NCBI GenBank assembly: GCA_028714695.1
Contig: JAQTLX010000017.1
Span: forward strand, 17,216-81,215
Origin: Ignavibacteria bacterium
Lineage (GTDB): Bacteria; Bacteroidota; Ignavibacteria; Tepidaquicellales; Tepidaquicellaceae
Direction of reading: 5' to 3'
Length of the DNA stretch: 64,000 nucleotides
Part shown: positions 51,897 through 61,744 of the stretch, one piece after another
Position numbering within the stretch: position 1 is the stretch's first letter
How the letters are laid out: every line of letters starts with the position of its first letter
Translations under genes and position numbers: made by a program
The notes under the pieces: generated by a model
Databases searched by the model: none
What the model was told of the DNA's origin: nothing
What the model saw: the letters and a program-made list of their open reading frames with translations, nothing else

Positions 51897-53219
51897 TTGT
51901 CATCCAAAAAAGAATTATTTCTTTTACTGCTTTCTGATATAATTTTTGTCAACCTTGCATGGTCGATATATTACGTTATCAGAGTCGAAAGCGGCTGGAT
52001 ACAATATACAAATCCGCCTTCATTTCTTCTTCCGATGATATTTGTTTTCCTGTACTGGGTAATAGTATTCTATTTCTTCGGCCTTTATACTCATTGGTTT
52101 GTTAGATCAAGGTTCGAGGAATTTGTTACTATCTTCAGATCTGTTAGTTTGGGATGTTTCATTTTATTCTTTGCGATTTTTCTCGATGATTATTTCAAAG
52201 ATGCTAAAGTTGTATCACGTTTCCTTATTATTCTTTACTGGATACTGACAATATTCTGGGTTTCATTAGGCCGCGTAATAATAAGGGGATTCCAGATGAG
52301 GATGCTGAAAAAAGGCTATGGCTTGCGGAACACGGTTATTATCGGAACCGGTTCGAAAGCAAAAGAAGTTAAAGACATGATTTTTGCCTTTCCTAAATTG
52401 GGATACGGCTTTTCGGGATTCATAAGCATAAGCGATAATATGAAAATGGATGAAGATATCGGAACTCTGAATGATTTACCGGAAATAGTAAAGAAAAACA
52501 ATATCAAAGATGTTATTATAGCGTCAGAACAAAAATATGAAGAATTAATTATTACAACGCTTAATCTATGCGCGGATCTGGATGTAAGTGTTAAGATAGT
52601 TCCCGAAGTCTATGAAATTGTAAGCGGTATGGTAAAATCGGAACAGGTTCACGGAATTCCTCTTGTTGAAGTTAAAACCGAACTGCTTCCCTTTACATCC
52701 AAATTAATGAAGAGATTGTTCGATATTTTCTTCTCTATTGTTATGCTGATACTTACACTGCCTTTGTCGATTATTTTTGCGATTGTATCGAAATTATCTT
52801 CGAAAGAAAAACTCTTTCTGATAAAAGAGAAACTTGGAAGGGAAGGCAGAGTGTTCAGGAATGTTAAATATAATGTACCTGAAAATTCATTCGGTAAATT
52901 TGTCAGAAAAATATGGTTCGACGAATTGCCTCAGTTATTCAATGTCCTTATGAACGATATGAGTGTTGTAGGTCCTGGACCTGAAACAAAAGAAAAATTT
53001 TCAGAACTTGTAAAAGAAATACCTTACTATAACAGACGCCTGAGAGTGAAACCGGGCATTACAGGCTGGGCTAAGATTAAACAGAAGTTTTATAACGAAG
53101 ACCCGGATATGAAAAAAACGCTTCAGTATGATTTCTATTATATTGAGAATATGAAACTCATGCTGGATTTTAAGATAATTTTAAACACATTGATAATTAT
53201 ATTGAGTTTCAAAGGATAA
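51897..53219 (+). CDS. Polyprenyl phosphoglycosyltransferase (WbaP/EPS sugar-transferase family) with a shortened catalytic loop
   Basis: 440 aa with an N-terminal five-helix membrane part (about 1-120), a CoA-binding-like Rossmann domain (TVIIGTGSKAKEVKDMIFAF, 130-245) and the C-terminal sugar-transferase domain (from LMKRLFDIFFSIVML). The Asp-Glu dyad WFDELPQLFNVLMNDMSVVG and VKPGITGWAKIKQKF are present. The usual KFRSM region is VKYNVPEN and the 20-30 residues between it and the DELPQL motif are missing. It should still load the first sugar phosphate onto undecaprenyl phosphate but with changed specificity. TTG start. Confidence 0.88.
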   Translation: MSSKKELFLLLLSDIIFVNLAWSIYYVIRVESGWIQYTNPPSFLLPMIFVFLYWVIVFYFFGLYTHWFVRSRFEEFVTIFRSVSLGCFILFFAIFLDDYFKDAKVVSRFLIILYWILTIFWVSLGRVIIRGFQMRMLKKGYGLRNTVIIGTGSKAKEVKDMIFAFPKLGYGFSGFISISDNMKMDEDIGTLNDLPEIVKKNNIKDVIIASEQKYEELIITTLNLCADLDVSVKIVPEVYEIVSGMVKSEQVHGIPLVEVKTELLPFTSKLMKRLFDIFFSIVMLILTLPLSIIFAIVSKLSSKEKLFLIKEKLGREGRVFRNVKYNVPENSFGKFVRKIWFDELPQLFNVLMNDMSVVGPGPETKEKFSELVKEIPYYNRRLRVKPGITGWAKIKQKFYNEDPDMKKTLQYDFYYIENMKLMLDFKIILNTLIIILSFKG

Positions 53220-53222
53220 AAA

Positions 53223-53945
53223 ATGAAAAGAGTACTTATTGTAATTCCGACATATAACGAGGCCGAAAATATTGCGAATATTATTCCTGCCGTTCTTGCT
53301 AAAACTACGCCCGAATATCAGTTTAACGTGCTTGTCGTTGATGATAATTCTCCGGATGGTACCGCCGGTCTGGTTGAAAATCTCAACAGCAAGAATGTGT
53401 TTATTATCAAAAGGGAAAAAAAATCAGGTCTTGGCACGGCATATCTTGTAGGATTTAAATACGCTATTGAGCATAAATTCGATTATGTTTTCGAAATGGA
53501 CGCTGATTTTTCGCATGACCCTAAATATCTGCCGGAGTTTCTTGAAAAAATGGAAGCAGGCTATGACCTTGTCGTAGGTTCAAGATATACGAACGGGATT
53601 TCTGTAGTAAACTGGCCCATTAGCAGGCTGTTCCTAAGTTATTTTGCCAATATATATACTAAGATTATCACCGGCATGAAAGTGAAAGATACTACAGCGG
53701 GATTTATGTGCTATGATGTTAAAAAATTGGCAAGAATAAATCTTGATAACGTGAGGTCCAACGGTTATTCCTTCCAGATAGAAATGAAATTTAAGTACTA
53801 CGTAAGAAAATATAAAATTACTGAAATTCCTATTCTGTTCATCGATAGAAGAGCAGGCATGTCAAAAATGTCAAAGAAAGTTGTTTACGAGGCGTTCTTT
53901 ATTGTTTGGAAACTGAAACTGAAATCTTTAATCGGGAGATTATAA
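53223..53945 (+). CDS. Polyprenol-phosphate mannosyltransferase-like (DPM1-type GT2)
   Basis: 240 aa. VLIVIPTYNEAENIANIIPA, VLVVDDNSPDGTAGLVENLN, FEMDADFSHDPKYLPEF and LVVGSRYTNG are characteristic of DPM1/Ppm1-type enzymes; VKDTTAGFMCYDVKKL, YSFQIEMKFKYY and FIDRRAGMSKMSKKVVYEA complete the acceptor side. There is no C-terminal membrane extension, as in DPM1 of soluble type. Makes polyprenyl-phosphate mannose or glucose, the donor class of GT-C enzymes. Donor for the GT-C genes at 19884-23428 is a possibility, not shown. Confidence 0.91.
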   Translation: MKRVLIVIPTYNEAENIANIIPAVLAKTTPEYQFNVLVVDDNSPDGTAGLVENLNSKNVFIIKREKKSGLGTAYLVGFKYAIEHKFDYVFEMDADFSHDPKYLPEFLEKMEAGYDLVVGSRYTNGISVVNWPISRLFLSYFANIYTKIITGMKVKDTTAGFMCYDVKKLARINLDNVRSNGYSFQIEMKFKYYVRKYKITEIPILFIDRRAGMSKMSKKVVYEAFFIVWKLKLKSLIGRL

Positions 53946-53951
53946 AGCCAA

Positions 53952-55883
53952 ATGACGGATGTATCGATTATAATTGTAAATTACAATGTTAAGGATTTAG
54001 TTGATAATTGCATAGCGTCTATTTATAAATCGAACAATACGAATCTTAATCTGGAAATTTTCTTCGTCGATAATAATTCCGTTGACGGAAGTTCCGAACA
54101 TATCTCAAATCTCTATCCCGAAGTAAAAATAATACAAAACAAGAAAAACGCCGGTTTCTCAAAAGCCAACAACGTTGCTTTGCGTCAAGCAGCCGGAAAG
54201 TATATACTGATTCTTAATCCCGATACTGTCCTCGAAGAAAGCACTTTCGATAAACTAATAAAATTCGTTGAATCGGAAGAAAACACAGGCGCTGTTACTT
54301 CTAAACTGATTCTTGGAAGCGGTAAACTTGATGTAGCATGCCGCAGAAGTTTTCCGTCTGTGTCTGTGGCTTTGCCCAGAATATTGGGCCTTTCAAAAAT
54401 GTTTCCTAAGAGTAAAGTCTTTTCAAAATATAATCTCACATATCTTGACGAGAACGAAACTGCGGAGGTAGATGCTGTCTGCGGTGCATTCATGTTTATA
54501 CCGAAGAAAGTTCTGGATGAAACGGGTTATTTTGATGAAGATTATTTTATGTACGGCGAAGACCTCGATTTGTGCTACAGAATAAAAGAAAAAGGGTATA
54601 AAATATTTTATTATCCCGCAGTCACTACAATCCATCTTAAAGGCGAAAGCACAAAGAAAACAAAGTTCACATATGTGAATAATTTTTACGGCGCGATGCG
54701 TATTTTCGTCAGAAAAAACTACCGTAACTCATCAGGTTTGCTTTTATTTTTTCTTCAACTGGGAATAATTTACAGGTCATCACTTTCATATCTGAAAAGA
54801 TCCGTGAAAGTCATCTTGCCCGCACTTATCGATATTGCTTCACTCGTACTTTCTTTCATACTTGCGGTTTTCCTGAGATTTCAGGTTCTCCCGAATAAAC
54901 CCTACAGGTTCATTATTATTGTTTATGTGATTATATGGATTCTGGTTCTTACTTTATATGGCGTCTATATTAAAAAAAACCGCTACTTGATTTTTAGAAC
55001 CTTCAGCGCAATATTTATCGGACTGTTTATAAATTCGTCAATTACGTATTTCTTTAATGAGTATGCGTTTTCAAGGGAAGTTATATTAACTTCTACATTC
55101 TGGGCTGTTGCTTTCCTTCTCGGCTGGCGCTCTGTTGTCAATGTTTACAGATTCTTCGTCGGCAAAAATATTCTGCTTAAAAAAATCAATCTACTCGTTG
55201 TAAGCAAGAAGAATCTGAATGAAGAACTCGAAGATAAACTGGATTCCAAATATAACATTATGCATTTCAGCGGAGATGAGTATAGTATTGAAGATTTACG
55301 TGAGACTATCATCATTAAGAATATTAACGAAATAGTATTTTCCGGCGATTTATTCTCGAACAGCGATATTCTCAGACTGATGTGGTCCTTTAAAGATAAG
55401 AATATAAAATTTAAGATAGTCCCGTCGGGTAACGAACTGTTTTTATCCAAATTAAGAGGAGATATAGATAATCCTTCTTTAATTGAAATTGAATACAATA
55501 TTAATAATAAATTAAATATATTTTCAAAGAGGTTATTTGATTTACTGCTGTCATCAGTTTTGATCATATCGGTGTATCCGGCACTGAAATTTTATTCATT
55601 TTTATTCGGGAAAAAGGACAGCAGGTTAATCAAAAAGGTATCTTTGCTTCCATACGTCTGGATAAATAAATTCAGTTTTGTCGGTGTTCCTGTTTGGTAT
55701 GACGATTATAACTCTGAATTTCTCGGGAAAAGGGGGATTACGGGCCTTCTTCAGTTGCATTGTGACAGTACATTGACTAAGGAAGATGAAAGCAATTATC
55801 TGGTTTATTACGCTAAGAATCAATCTCTGCAATTTGATATTGAAATAATTTTAAAAACTTTAATAACAATATTTAAAAAATAA
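53952..55883 (+). CDS. GT2 glycosyltransferase fused to a catalytically incomplete phosphoglycosyltransferase-like half
   Basis: 643 aa. Residues 1-280 are a GT2 domain: VSIIIVNYNVKDLVDNCIAS, EIFFVDNNSVDGSSEHIS, NPDTVLEESTFDKLI, FGEDLDLCYRIKE-type (YGEDLDLCYRIKEKGY). Residues 285-400 are about four membrane helices, then a Rossmann-like part (400-500). The C-terminal 120 residues begin IFSKRLFDLLLSSVLIISVY and include KFSFVGVPVWYDDYNS and KRGITGLLQLHCDS, echoing the WbaP ending (SxVGPRP and GITGWAQ) but without a KFRSM and without the DELPQL segment. The C-terminal half is probably a pseudoenzyme. Confidence 0.87.
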   Translation: MTDVSIIIVNYNVKDLVDNCIASIYKSNNTNLNLEIFFVDNNSVDGSSEHISNLYPEVKIIQNKKNAGFSKANNVALRQAAGKYILILNPDTVLEESTFDKLIKFVESEENTGAVTSKLILGSGKLDVACRRSFPSVSVALPRILGLSKMFPKSKVFSKYNLTYLDENETAEVDAVCGAFMFIPKKVLDETGYFDEDYFMYGEDLDLCYRIKEKGYKIFYYPAVTTIHLKGESTKKTKFTYVNNFYGAMRIFVRKNYRNSSGLLLFFLQLGIIYRSSLSYLKRSVKVILPALIDIASLVLSFILAVFLRFQVLPNKPYRFIIIVYVIIWILVLTLYGVYIKKNRYLIFRTFSAIFIGLFINSSITYFFNEYAFSREVILTSTFWAVAFLLGWRSVVNVYRFFVGKNILLKKINLLVVSKKNLNEELEDKLDSKYNIMHFSGDEYSIEDLRETIIIKNINEIVFSGDLFSNSDILRLMWSFKDKNIKFKIVPSGNELFLSKLRGDIDNPSLIEIEYNINNKLNIFSKRLFDLLLSSVLIISVYPALKFYSFLFGKKDSRLIKKVSLLPYVWINKFSFVGVPVWYDDYNSEFLGKRGITGLLQLHCDSTLTKEDESNYLVYYAKNQSLQFDIEIILKTLITIFKK

Positions 55884-55892
55884 TAAATAACA

Positions 55893-56834
55893 ATGACACT
55901 AGAATTTGAAAAACCGATACTGGATCTCGAGCAAAAGATCGATGAAATGAGAAAAATGTCCGATAGTCTCGATATCAGCGATGAGATTAACAGACTGGAG
56001 CAAAAAGTAAACGAATTACGTAAAAATGTTTTTGATAATCTGACACCCTGGCAGATAGTACAACTCGCACGCCATCCTAACAGACCTTATACGCTTGATT
56101 ATATTTATTTGATGACAGAAAATTTTGTCGAATTGCACGGTGACAGACATTTCAAAGACGATAAGGCTGTGGTCGGCGGATTTGCAAACCTCGGTGATCA
56201 GACCGTTATGCTCATCGGACAGCAAAAGGGAAGAGATACAAAGTCAAACCTTTACAGAAATTTCGGTATGATGAATCCCGAAGGCTACAGAAAAGCCTTA
56301 AGACTCATGAAACTCGCCGAAAAATTCAACAAACCCGTTATTACACTTCTTGATACTCCGGGCGCGTATCCGGGCATCGAAGCCGAAGAAAGAGGACAGG
56401 CGGAAGCAATTGCAAGAAATCTAATCGAAATGTCGAGTCTTAAAGTTCCTATCATCGTGGTCATTATCGGCGAAGGAGCATCGGGCGGTGCTCTCGGTAT
56501 TGGTATCGGCGACAGAATACTCATGCTGAAATACTGCTGGTATTCCGTAATCTCCCCTGAATCATGTTCTTCAATACTTTGGAGAAGTTGGGATTTCAAA
56601 GAACAGGCGGCAGACGCGCTTAAACTAACTGCGAACGACCTTCTGAAACTCGGTATTATTGACAGAATAGTGGATGAACCGTCAGGCGGCGCACATAGAA
56701 ATCATCAGGAAGCGGCTGCAATTCTTAAAGCAGCGCTGATTGAAGAACTTGAACTGGTCTCAAAATATAAAAAAGAAAAACTGCTCGATAACCGTATGAA
56801 GAAATTCGAAAAAATGGGTTTCTGGAAAGAATAA
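55893..56834 (+). CDS. accA: Acetyl-CoA carboxylase carboxyltransferase alpha subunit
   Basis: 313 aa, like E. coli AccA (319). The N-terminal [20 protein letters not shown] leads to [94 protein letters not shown] and [20 protein letters not shown]. It transfers the carboxyl group from carboxybiotin to acetyl-CoA together with AccD, which is not in the window. It is followed by murA with no gap and then by an acyl-CoA carboxylase beta gene. Confidence 0.96.
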   Translation: MTLEFEKPILDLEQKIDEMRKMSDSLDISDEINRLEQKVNELRKNVFDNLTPWQIVQLARHPNRPYTLDYIYLMTENFVELHGDRHFKDDKAVVGGFANLGDQTVMLIGQQKGRDTKSNLYRNFGMMNPEGYRKALRLMKLAEKFNKPVITLLDTPGAYPGIEAEERGQAEAIARNLIEMSSLKVPIIVVIIGEGASGGALGIGIGDRILMLKYCWYSVISPESCSSILWRSWDFKEQAADALKLTANDLLKLGIIDRIVDEPSGGAHRNHQEAAAILKAALIEELELVSKYKKEKLLDNRMKKFEKMGFWKE

Positions 56835-56837
56835 TTG

Positions 56838-58157
56838 ATGGTAAGCGATAACAAAAAAACAAAGTTTTTGATTAAAGGGGGACACCCCCTTAACGGTTCA
56901 GTGAAAATCTCGGGTGCGAAAAATTCGGCAACTAAACTGATTGTTGCATCGATGCTAACATTCGAAGCCTGTTCGTTCGGCAATTCACCTAATAAACTCA
57001 GTGAACTGAATGTCACTTCCGAATTATGCAGATTGCTCGGAAGCGATGTAAAAATCAAGAACGATAACTTCACCATACAGACTGAAACTATTAAATCAAA
57101 CCGTATTCCGTTTGAATACGGAAACGTGAACAGAATATCAATTCTTTTTGCAGGACCACTGCTGAATAGATGCGGCGAAGCACTGATACCTATACCCGGC
57201 GGATGCAAAATCGGCTCACGCCCCGTCAATTTTCACATTGAAGGTCTTAAGAAACTCGGCTGCAACGTCGAGATAAGCGATAACTTCTATCATCTTAAAT
57301 GCGACAGATTAAAAGGAAATAACATACACCTCGAATATCCAAGTGTGGGCGCAACCGAAAATATTCTTATCGCAAGCACACTGGCAAAAGGAAGAACAAT
57401 AATTTTCAACGCCGCCATCGAACCTGAAATTATGGACCTGATTAAGTTCCTTCAGAAGATGGGCGCTATAATTGAAATCAGCACCGACAGAAAAATAACT
57501 ATTGAAGGCGTCGATAAACTTTACGGCTCGCCGCATACGGTTATTTCCGACAGGAATCAGGCTGTATCATTCGCGGTTGCTGGTCTCGCCTCTAAGGGAG
57601 ACGTGTTCGTTGAAAGCGCTGTTCAGGATGACCTTATTACTTTCCTGAATGCTGTCAGAAGAGTTGGCGGAAAATTTGAAGTGAAGGAAAATGGTATCAG
57701 ATTCTATTACGACGGACCTTTCAAACCTATTGCCGTCGAAACAAACGTTCATCCCGGATTTATGACAGACTGGCAGCAGCCGCTCGTTGTTCTGCTTACT
57801 CAAGCGGAAGGAATTTCTATCGTTCACGAAACAGTTTATGAAAAAAGATTTGGTTACGTTTCCGAACTCAAAAAAATGGGTGCGGAAATCGAACTTTATA
57901 ATACATGCCTTGGCGGATTGACCTGCCGTTTCGCCAACATGGAATATTATCACAGTGCAGTCATTAAAGGCCCGACACCTCTTAAGGGAGAAGAAATAAT
58001 AGTACCCGACCTCAGGGCGGGTATGTCCTATCTTATTGCCGGACTTGTGGCAAAAGGCGATACACTGATAAACGGAATTAACTATATCGACAGGGGATAT
58101 GAAAATATTGATGAGAAATTAAAAGGCTTAGGTGCGGATATCACCAGAACTAATTAA
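56838..58157 (+). CDS. murA: UDP-N-acetylglucosamine 1-carboxyvinyltransferase
   Basis: First committed step of peptidoglycan synthesis: adds enolpyruvyl to UDP-GlcNAc. 439 aa from the ATG at 56838 (a TTG one codon upstream is in frame). [20 protein letters not shown] holds the conserved Lys/Asn, [20 protein letters not shown] the PEP-reactive Cys at about residue 123 (fosfomycin target), and [19 protein letters not shown] the C-terminal Arg region. All key residues are present, so it should be active and fosfomycin-sensitive at this site. Starts 3 bp after accA. Confidence 0.95.
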   Translation: MVSDNKKTKFLIKGGHPLNGSVKISGAKNSATKLIVASMLTFEACSFGNSPNKLSELNVTSELCRLLGSDVKIKNDNFTIQTETIKSNRIPFEYGNVNRISILFAGPLLNRCGEALIPIPGGCKIGSRPVNFHIEGLKKLGCNVEISDNFYHLKCDRLKGNNIHLEYPSVGATENILIASTLAKGRTIIFNAAIEPEIMDLIKFLQKMGAIIEISTDRKITIEGVDKLYGSPHTVISDRNQAVSFAVAGLASKGDVFVESAVQDDLITFLNAVRRVGGKFEVKENGIRFYYDGPFKPIAVETNVHPGFMTDWQQPLVVLLTQAEGISIVHETVYEKRFGYVSELKKMGAEIELYNTCLGGLTCRFANMEYYHSAVIKGPTPLKGEEIIVPDLRAGMSYLIAGLVAKGDTLINGINYIDRGYENIDEKLKGLGADITRTN

Positions 58158-58176
58158 CTTAATCAAAATATTTCAT

Positions 58177-59724
58177 ATGACGAACAAGGAAAAAATCGAA
58201 GAACTTCGAAAAAAACGTGACGAAGCAATGCTCGGAGGAGGTCAGAAGGGCATTGATTCCCAGCATAAAAGAGGCAAATTAACCGCGCGCGAAAGAATTG
58301 AACTTCTTCTTGATAAAGGTACCTTCGAGGAAATGGATATCTTTGTCCGCCATCAAAGTAAGGATTTCGGTCTCGAGAATACAAGATATTATACCGACGG
58401 AGTTATCACGGGCGTTGGAAAAATAAACGGACGAAATGTTGCCGTCTTTTCTCAGGACTTCACTATTCTCGGCGGCTCGCTCGCTGAATATTATGCGAAA
58501 AAGATTGTAAAAATTATGGACCTGGCTATGAGAATTGGCATGCCCGTTATCGGTATCAATGACAGCGGAGGCGCTCGTATTCAGGAAGGCGTTCTGTCGC
58601 TGGCAGGATACGCCGATATATTTTTACGCAATACTCTTGCCAGCGGTGTTATACCGCAAATCTCTGCAATCGTCGGTCCCTGTGCCGGCGGCGCAGTTTA
58701 TTCTCCGGCTATCACTGACTTTATTTTTATGGTGGATAAAATCTCGCACATGTTTATAACAGGTCCGAGTGTAATTAAAGCGGTAACGAATGAAGATGTA
58801 ACATTTGATGAACTCGGCGGTGCTAACACTCACGGAATAAAAAGCGGAGTCAGCCATTTTACTTGCGAAAACGAAATAGATTGTTTTGAAAAAATACGGC
58901 AACTTGTTTCTTACCTTCCTTCAAATAATATGGAATTTCCTCCCGCAGAGGAATACGAAGTAGAAGAAAAAGAACTTGAAGAATTAAACGATTACGTACC
59001 CGATAATCCGAATAAACCTTACGATATGAAAGACCTTATCGGCAGGATCATTGATAAGGATTCATTCTTCGAAGTACATAAAGATTATGCCGAAAATATT
59101 ATTTGCGGATTCGGAAGACTCCGAGGAAGGTCGATAGGAATTGTCGCGAATCAGCCTCTCGTGCTTGCGGGAGTATTGTGTCTTAATTCATCAATTAAAG
59201 GTGCAAGATTCGTAAGGTTCTGCGATGCTTTCAATATCCCCCTGCTTGTATTCGAAGATGTGCCCGGATTCCTGCCCGGCACTGATCAGGAATGGCGCGG
59301 AGTAATCCGTCACGGCGCAAAACTTCTTTACGCGTTCTGCGAAGCAACTGTGCCCAGAATTACAGTTATAGTGAGAAAAGCATACGGGGGCGCTTACGAT
59401 GTAATGAATTCAAAACACATTCGCGGCGACGTTAACCTTGCATGGCCTTCTGCTGAAATCGCGGTCATGGGCGCTAAAGGCGCGGCTGAAATTATTTTCA
59501 AAAAGCAATTGGATGCAGCCGAAGACAAGCAAAAACTACTCGATGAAAAAATAGGCGAGTTCAATACCAAATTCCTCAATCCTTACATCGCTGCCGAGAG
59601 GGGATTCATAGACGATATCATCGAACCGAAAGACACGAGAAAAAAACTGATAACATATTTCGAACTAATCGAAAACAAAGTGGACTTCAATCCAAGAAGA
59701 AAACACGGGAATATACCCCTGTAA
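58177..59724 (+). CDS. Acyl-CoA (propionyl-CoA) carboxylase beta subunit
   Basis: 515 aa. Start set at the ATG giving [20 protein letters not shown]; the reading frame extends 15 codons upstream without a family-like sequence. [38 protein letters not shown] ([20 protein letters not shown]), [73 protein letters not shown] and [17 protein letters not shown] are typical of PccB-type carboxyltransferases. Uses carboxybiotin to carboxylate propionyl-CoA (or similar). The biotin-carrying alpha chain is not here. Confidence 0.94.
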   Translation: MTNKEKIEELRKKRDEAMLGGGQKGIDSQHKRGKLTARERIELLLDKGTFEEMDIFVRHQSKDFGLENTRYYTDGVITGVGKINGRNVAVFSQDFTILGGSLAEYYAKKIVKIMDLAMRIGMPVIGINDSGGARIQEGVLSLAGYADIFLRNTLASGVIPQISAIVGPCAGGAVYSPAITDFIFMVDKISHMFITGPSVIKAVTNEDVTFDELGGANTHGIKSGVSHFTCENEIDCFEKIRQLVSYLPSNNMEFPPAEEYEVEEKELEELNDYVPDNPNKPYDMKDLIGRIIDKDSFFEVHKDYAENIICGFGRLRGRSIGIVANQPLVLAGVLCLNSSIKGARFVRFCDAFNIPLLVFEDVPGFLPGTDQEWRGVIRHGAKLLYAFCEATVPRITVIVRKAYGGAYDVMNSKHIRGDVNLAWPSAEIAVMGAKGAAEIIFKKQLDAAEDKQKLLDEKIGEFNTKFLNPYIAAERGFIDDIIEPKDTRKKLITYFELIENKVDFNPRRKHGNIPL

Positions 59725-59807
59725 GAACAATTGAAGACCTCTTTATGAATTAGATAGTCTAAGTCTTTAATTGATATTAAACTTAAGGTCCATCAAAATA
59801 ATATAAA

Positions 59808-61379
59808 ATGACTAATGCTGATAAACCTATTGATGATATATATCAATACATTGAGGAAATTAATAAATTAGTTGATATATCCAACAATGGTTCTTTAATA
59901 TTCAGAGGTCAAGGCGACTATGGGAAAGAAGTTGAATCTGGAGCTGTAAGACGATTAAAGAAATCCAAAATTAAGTGCACACCAAAACAACTTAGAGAAT
60001 ATCACTCAATATTGATTGATAATGCTTTAAAAAGGCGTGAAAGTCATTCGGTCATAAAAGATAAGAATGAATTTACTGTATTGGCAGAACTCCAACACTA
60101 TGGTGCAGCAACAATTCTTTTAGATTTTACTTTTAATTCTCTAGTTGCTTTATTTTTCGCATGCAAAAGTTCGGCAACAAAAAGTAAAGTTTATTGCTTG
60201 AAAGTAGACGCACCTAGATTTTCTAAAATAAATTCAATTCGTAGAATTAATAAAGAAATAAAAGACTCTGGTGTTTTTGATAAATTGGAAGGGATATTTT
60301 CTGAAGATGACGGATTTGATGAATTAATTGAGCATCTGATCGCCAAAGAAAATGAAATGAGTAAAAAGCATTTTTTACAATGGGTGCCTCCTCATAATAA
60401 CAATAGAATTATCAAACAGGATAGTATCTTTGTGATTAGTTCTGATGGTAAAATAGAAGAAAAGGAATTTGATAAAATTATCGAAATAGATAAGAACTGT
60501 AGAGAAAATGTTTTAAAGGAACTTGAACATAAATTTAATATTACAGATGAATCCTTATACCCGGATTTTTATGGTTATGCTCTGGCAAATTCTTCCATGA
60601 CTCAATACAAATATAAAGACAAAGTGAATTTTTATAAACTTGGGAATGAATCATTTTCTAAGGGGAATTTCGATAAAGCAATTGGATATTTCACAGAGGA
60701 AATTAATATAAAACCAGATAATTACTTCGCATATTATATGAGAGGAATGTCTTATTACTACAAAAAAGATTATGAAAATGCGATTGAGGATTTTAATTTT
60801 ACATTAAAAAGTAATACTAAAGATGATGCAAGTATTTATTTTTATAGAGCATATTCATACTCCCAAATAGGAAAACATAGAGATGCAGAAAATGATTATA
60901 CCTTAGCGATAAATAAAGAACCCAATTTCCTAATAGCATATAATAATAGAGGTTATAATCGTATAATCCTTAAAAATTTTGAAGAAGCTGGGCAAGATTT
61001 AAATAAGGCTTTGGAATTAGAACCAAAATATTCTCTTGCGAAATTGAATTTATGTCTGTTATACATCCTAATTGATAAGAATCCAATTGCATTAAATTTA
61101 ATAAACGAAACGATTAAAGAAATTATCGAAGTAAATGATTTTGTCTCTGCTTTCGCTTTAAGATGTGTTATTGAGAAGCTTTTAAGAAAAGATAATTTCT
61201 CCTCTTACATACAATTAAAGACAAGCCTTATAAAACTTAAGCTTGATAGGAAGAAGCCAAATTTTAATCCTGATGAAATGAAGAGATTAATAAGAGATGC
61301 AAAATATATTTCTCAAGTTGATCAGGCATATATTCGCGATTTATTGGATGAAATAAAAAATCTTAGTCTCATTGATTAA
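59808..61379 (+). CDS. FRG-domain protein with C-terminal TPR repeats
   Basis: 523 aa. The FRG domain occupies about residues 15-235 and starts GSLIFRGQGDYGKEVESGAV; EFTVLAELQHYGAATILLDF and TFNSLVALFFACKSS are its other conserved pieces, and QWVPPHNNNRIIKQDSIFVI the last. FRG domains occur in proteins of mobile and defence-like contexts and their biochemical activity is unproven. Residues 275-415 hold four TPRs (YKLGNESFSKGNFDKAIGYF, YYYKKDYENAIEDFNFTL, YSQIGKHRDAENDYTLAI, FEEAGQDLNKALELEPKYS). The gene is visibly more AT-rich than accA-murA and stands in an accessory region, tail-to-tail with a HicB-like gene. Confidence 0.86.
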   Translation: MTNADKPIDDIYQYIEEINKLVDISNNGSLIFRGQGDYGKEVESGAVRRLKKSKIKCTPKQLREYHSILIDNALKRRESHSVIKDKNEFTVLAELQHYGAATILLDFTFNSLVALFFACKSSATKSKVYCLKVDAPRFSKINSIRRINKEIKDSGVFDKLEGIFSEDDGFDELIEHLIAKENEMSKKHFLQWVPPHNNNRIIKQDSIFVISSDGKIEEKEFDKIIEIDKNCRENVLKELEHKFNITDESLYPDFYGYALANSSMTQYKYKDKVNFYKLGNESFSKGNFDKAIGYFTEEINIKPDNYFAYYMRGMSYYYKKDYENAIEDFNFTLKSNTKDDASIYFYRAYSYSQIGKHRDAENDYTLAINKEPNFLIAYNNRGYNRIILKNFEEAGQDLNKALELEPKYSLAKLNLCLLYILIDKNPIALNLINETIKEIIEVNDFVSAFALRCVIEKLLRKDNFSSYIQLKTSLIKLKLDRKKPNFNPDEMKRLIRDAKYISQVDQAYIRDLLDEIKNLSLID

Positions 61380-61561
61380 ATAGTTCTTGGAATAGGTTCG
61401 TTATGCTTTTCTAAACTTTCTATATATCCCTTTATCGCATCCTTGGCATTTTCAATTGCTTCCGCTCTCGTTTCTCCTTGCGAAACACAACCCGGCAGAG
61501 ATGGGACTTCCGCAACAAACATATTGTCCTCATCCTGTTCTATTAATATTCTGTATTTCAT
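61376..61561 (-). CDS. HicB-family antitoxin-like protein, orphan
   Basis: 61 aa. KYRILIEQDEDNMFVAEVPS with LPGCVSQGETRAEAIENAKD and AIKGYIESLEKHNEPIP is the HicB partial-RNase-H fold. It lacks the C-terminal DNA-binding tail of longer HicB. No HicA-type toxin ORF (small basic double-stranded RNA-binding-like) is adjacent on either side, so it is an orphan or a component of a different pair. Its TAA overlaps the FRG gene end by 4 bp. Confidence 0.88.
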   Translation of the reverse strand: MKYRILIEQDEDNMFVAEVPSLPGCVSQGETRAEAIENAKDAIKGYIESLEKHNEPIPRTI

Positions 61562-61684
61562 GCTATTGTTTTAAGTAAAATATAAAAAATCGTCCGATAA
61601 AAAAAGACCTGCCTTAATAATGTATGAAACATTAAACTGTTTTATATACTTGTCAATAATTCCCCGGATTAATGGACGTAAATC

Positions 61685-61725
61685 GTGTTGTGACCGTCAG
61701 GAGTTTCCTCCTGACGGCACAACAC
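61685..61725. repeat. Long imperfect hairpin (18-bp arms) between HicB-like and T9SS genes
   Basis: GTGTTGTG (61685-61692) and CCGTCAGGAG (61694-61703) pair with CTCCTGACGG (61708-61717) and CACAACAC (61718-61725); one unpaired A and a 4-nt loop TTTC. No T tract follows on either strand, so it is not a standard terminator. It could be a REP-like element, a transcription pause or a cloverless RNA structure. Confidence 0.75.
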
Positions 61726-61744
61726 TACTTTAATCTCTACTCTT

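Noticed and set aside
61376..61561. Complete HicAB toxin-antitoxin pair
   Set aside because: No HicA-like ORF upstream or downstream of the HicB-like gene.
61685..61725. Ordinary rho-independent terminator
   Set aside because: Stem is long and stable but no T tract follows on either strand, so I list it as a repeat/hairpin of unknown role.
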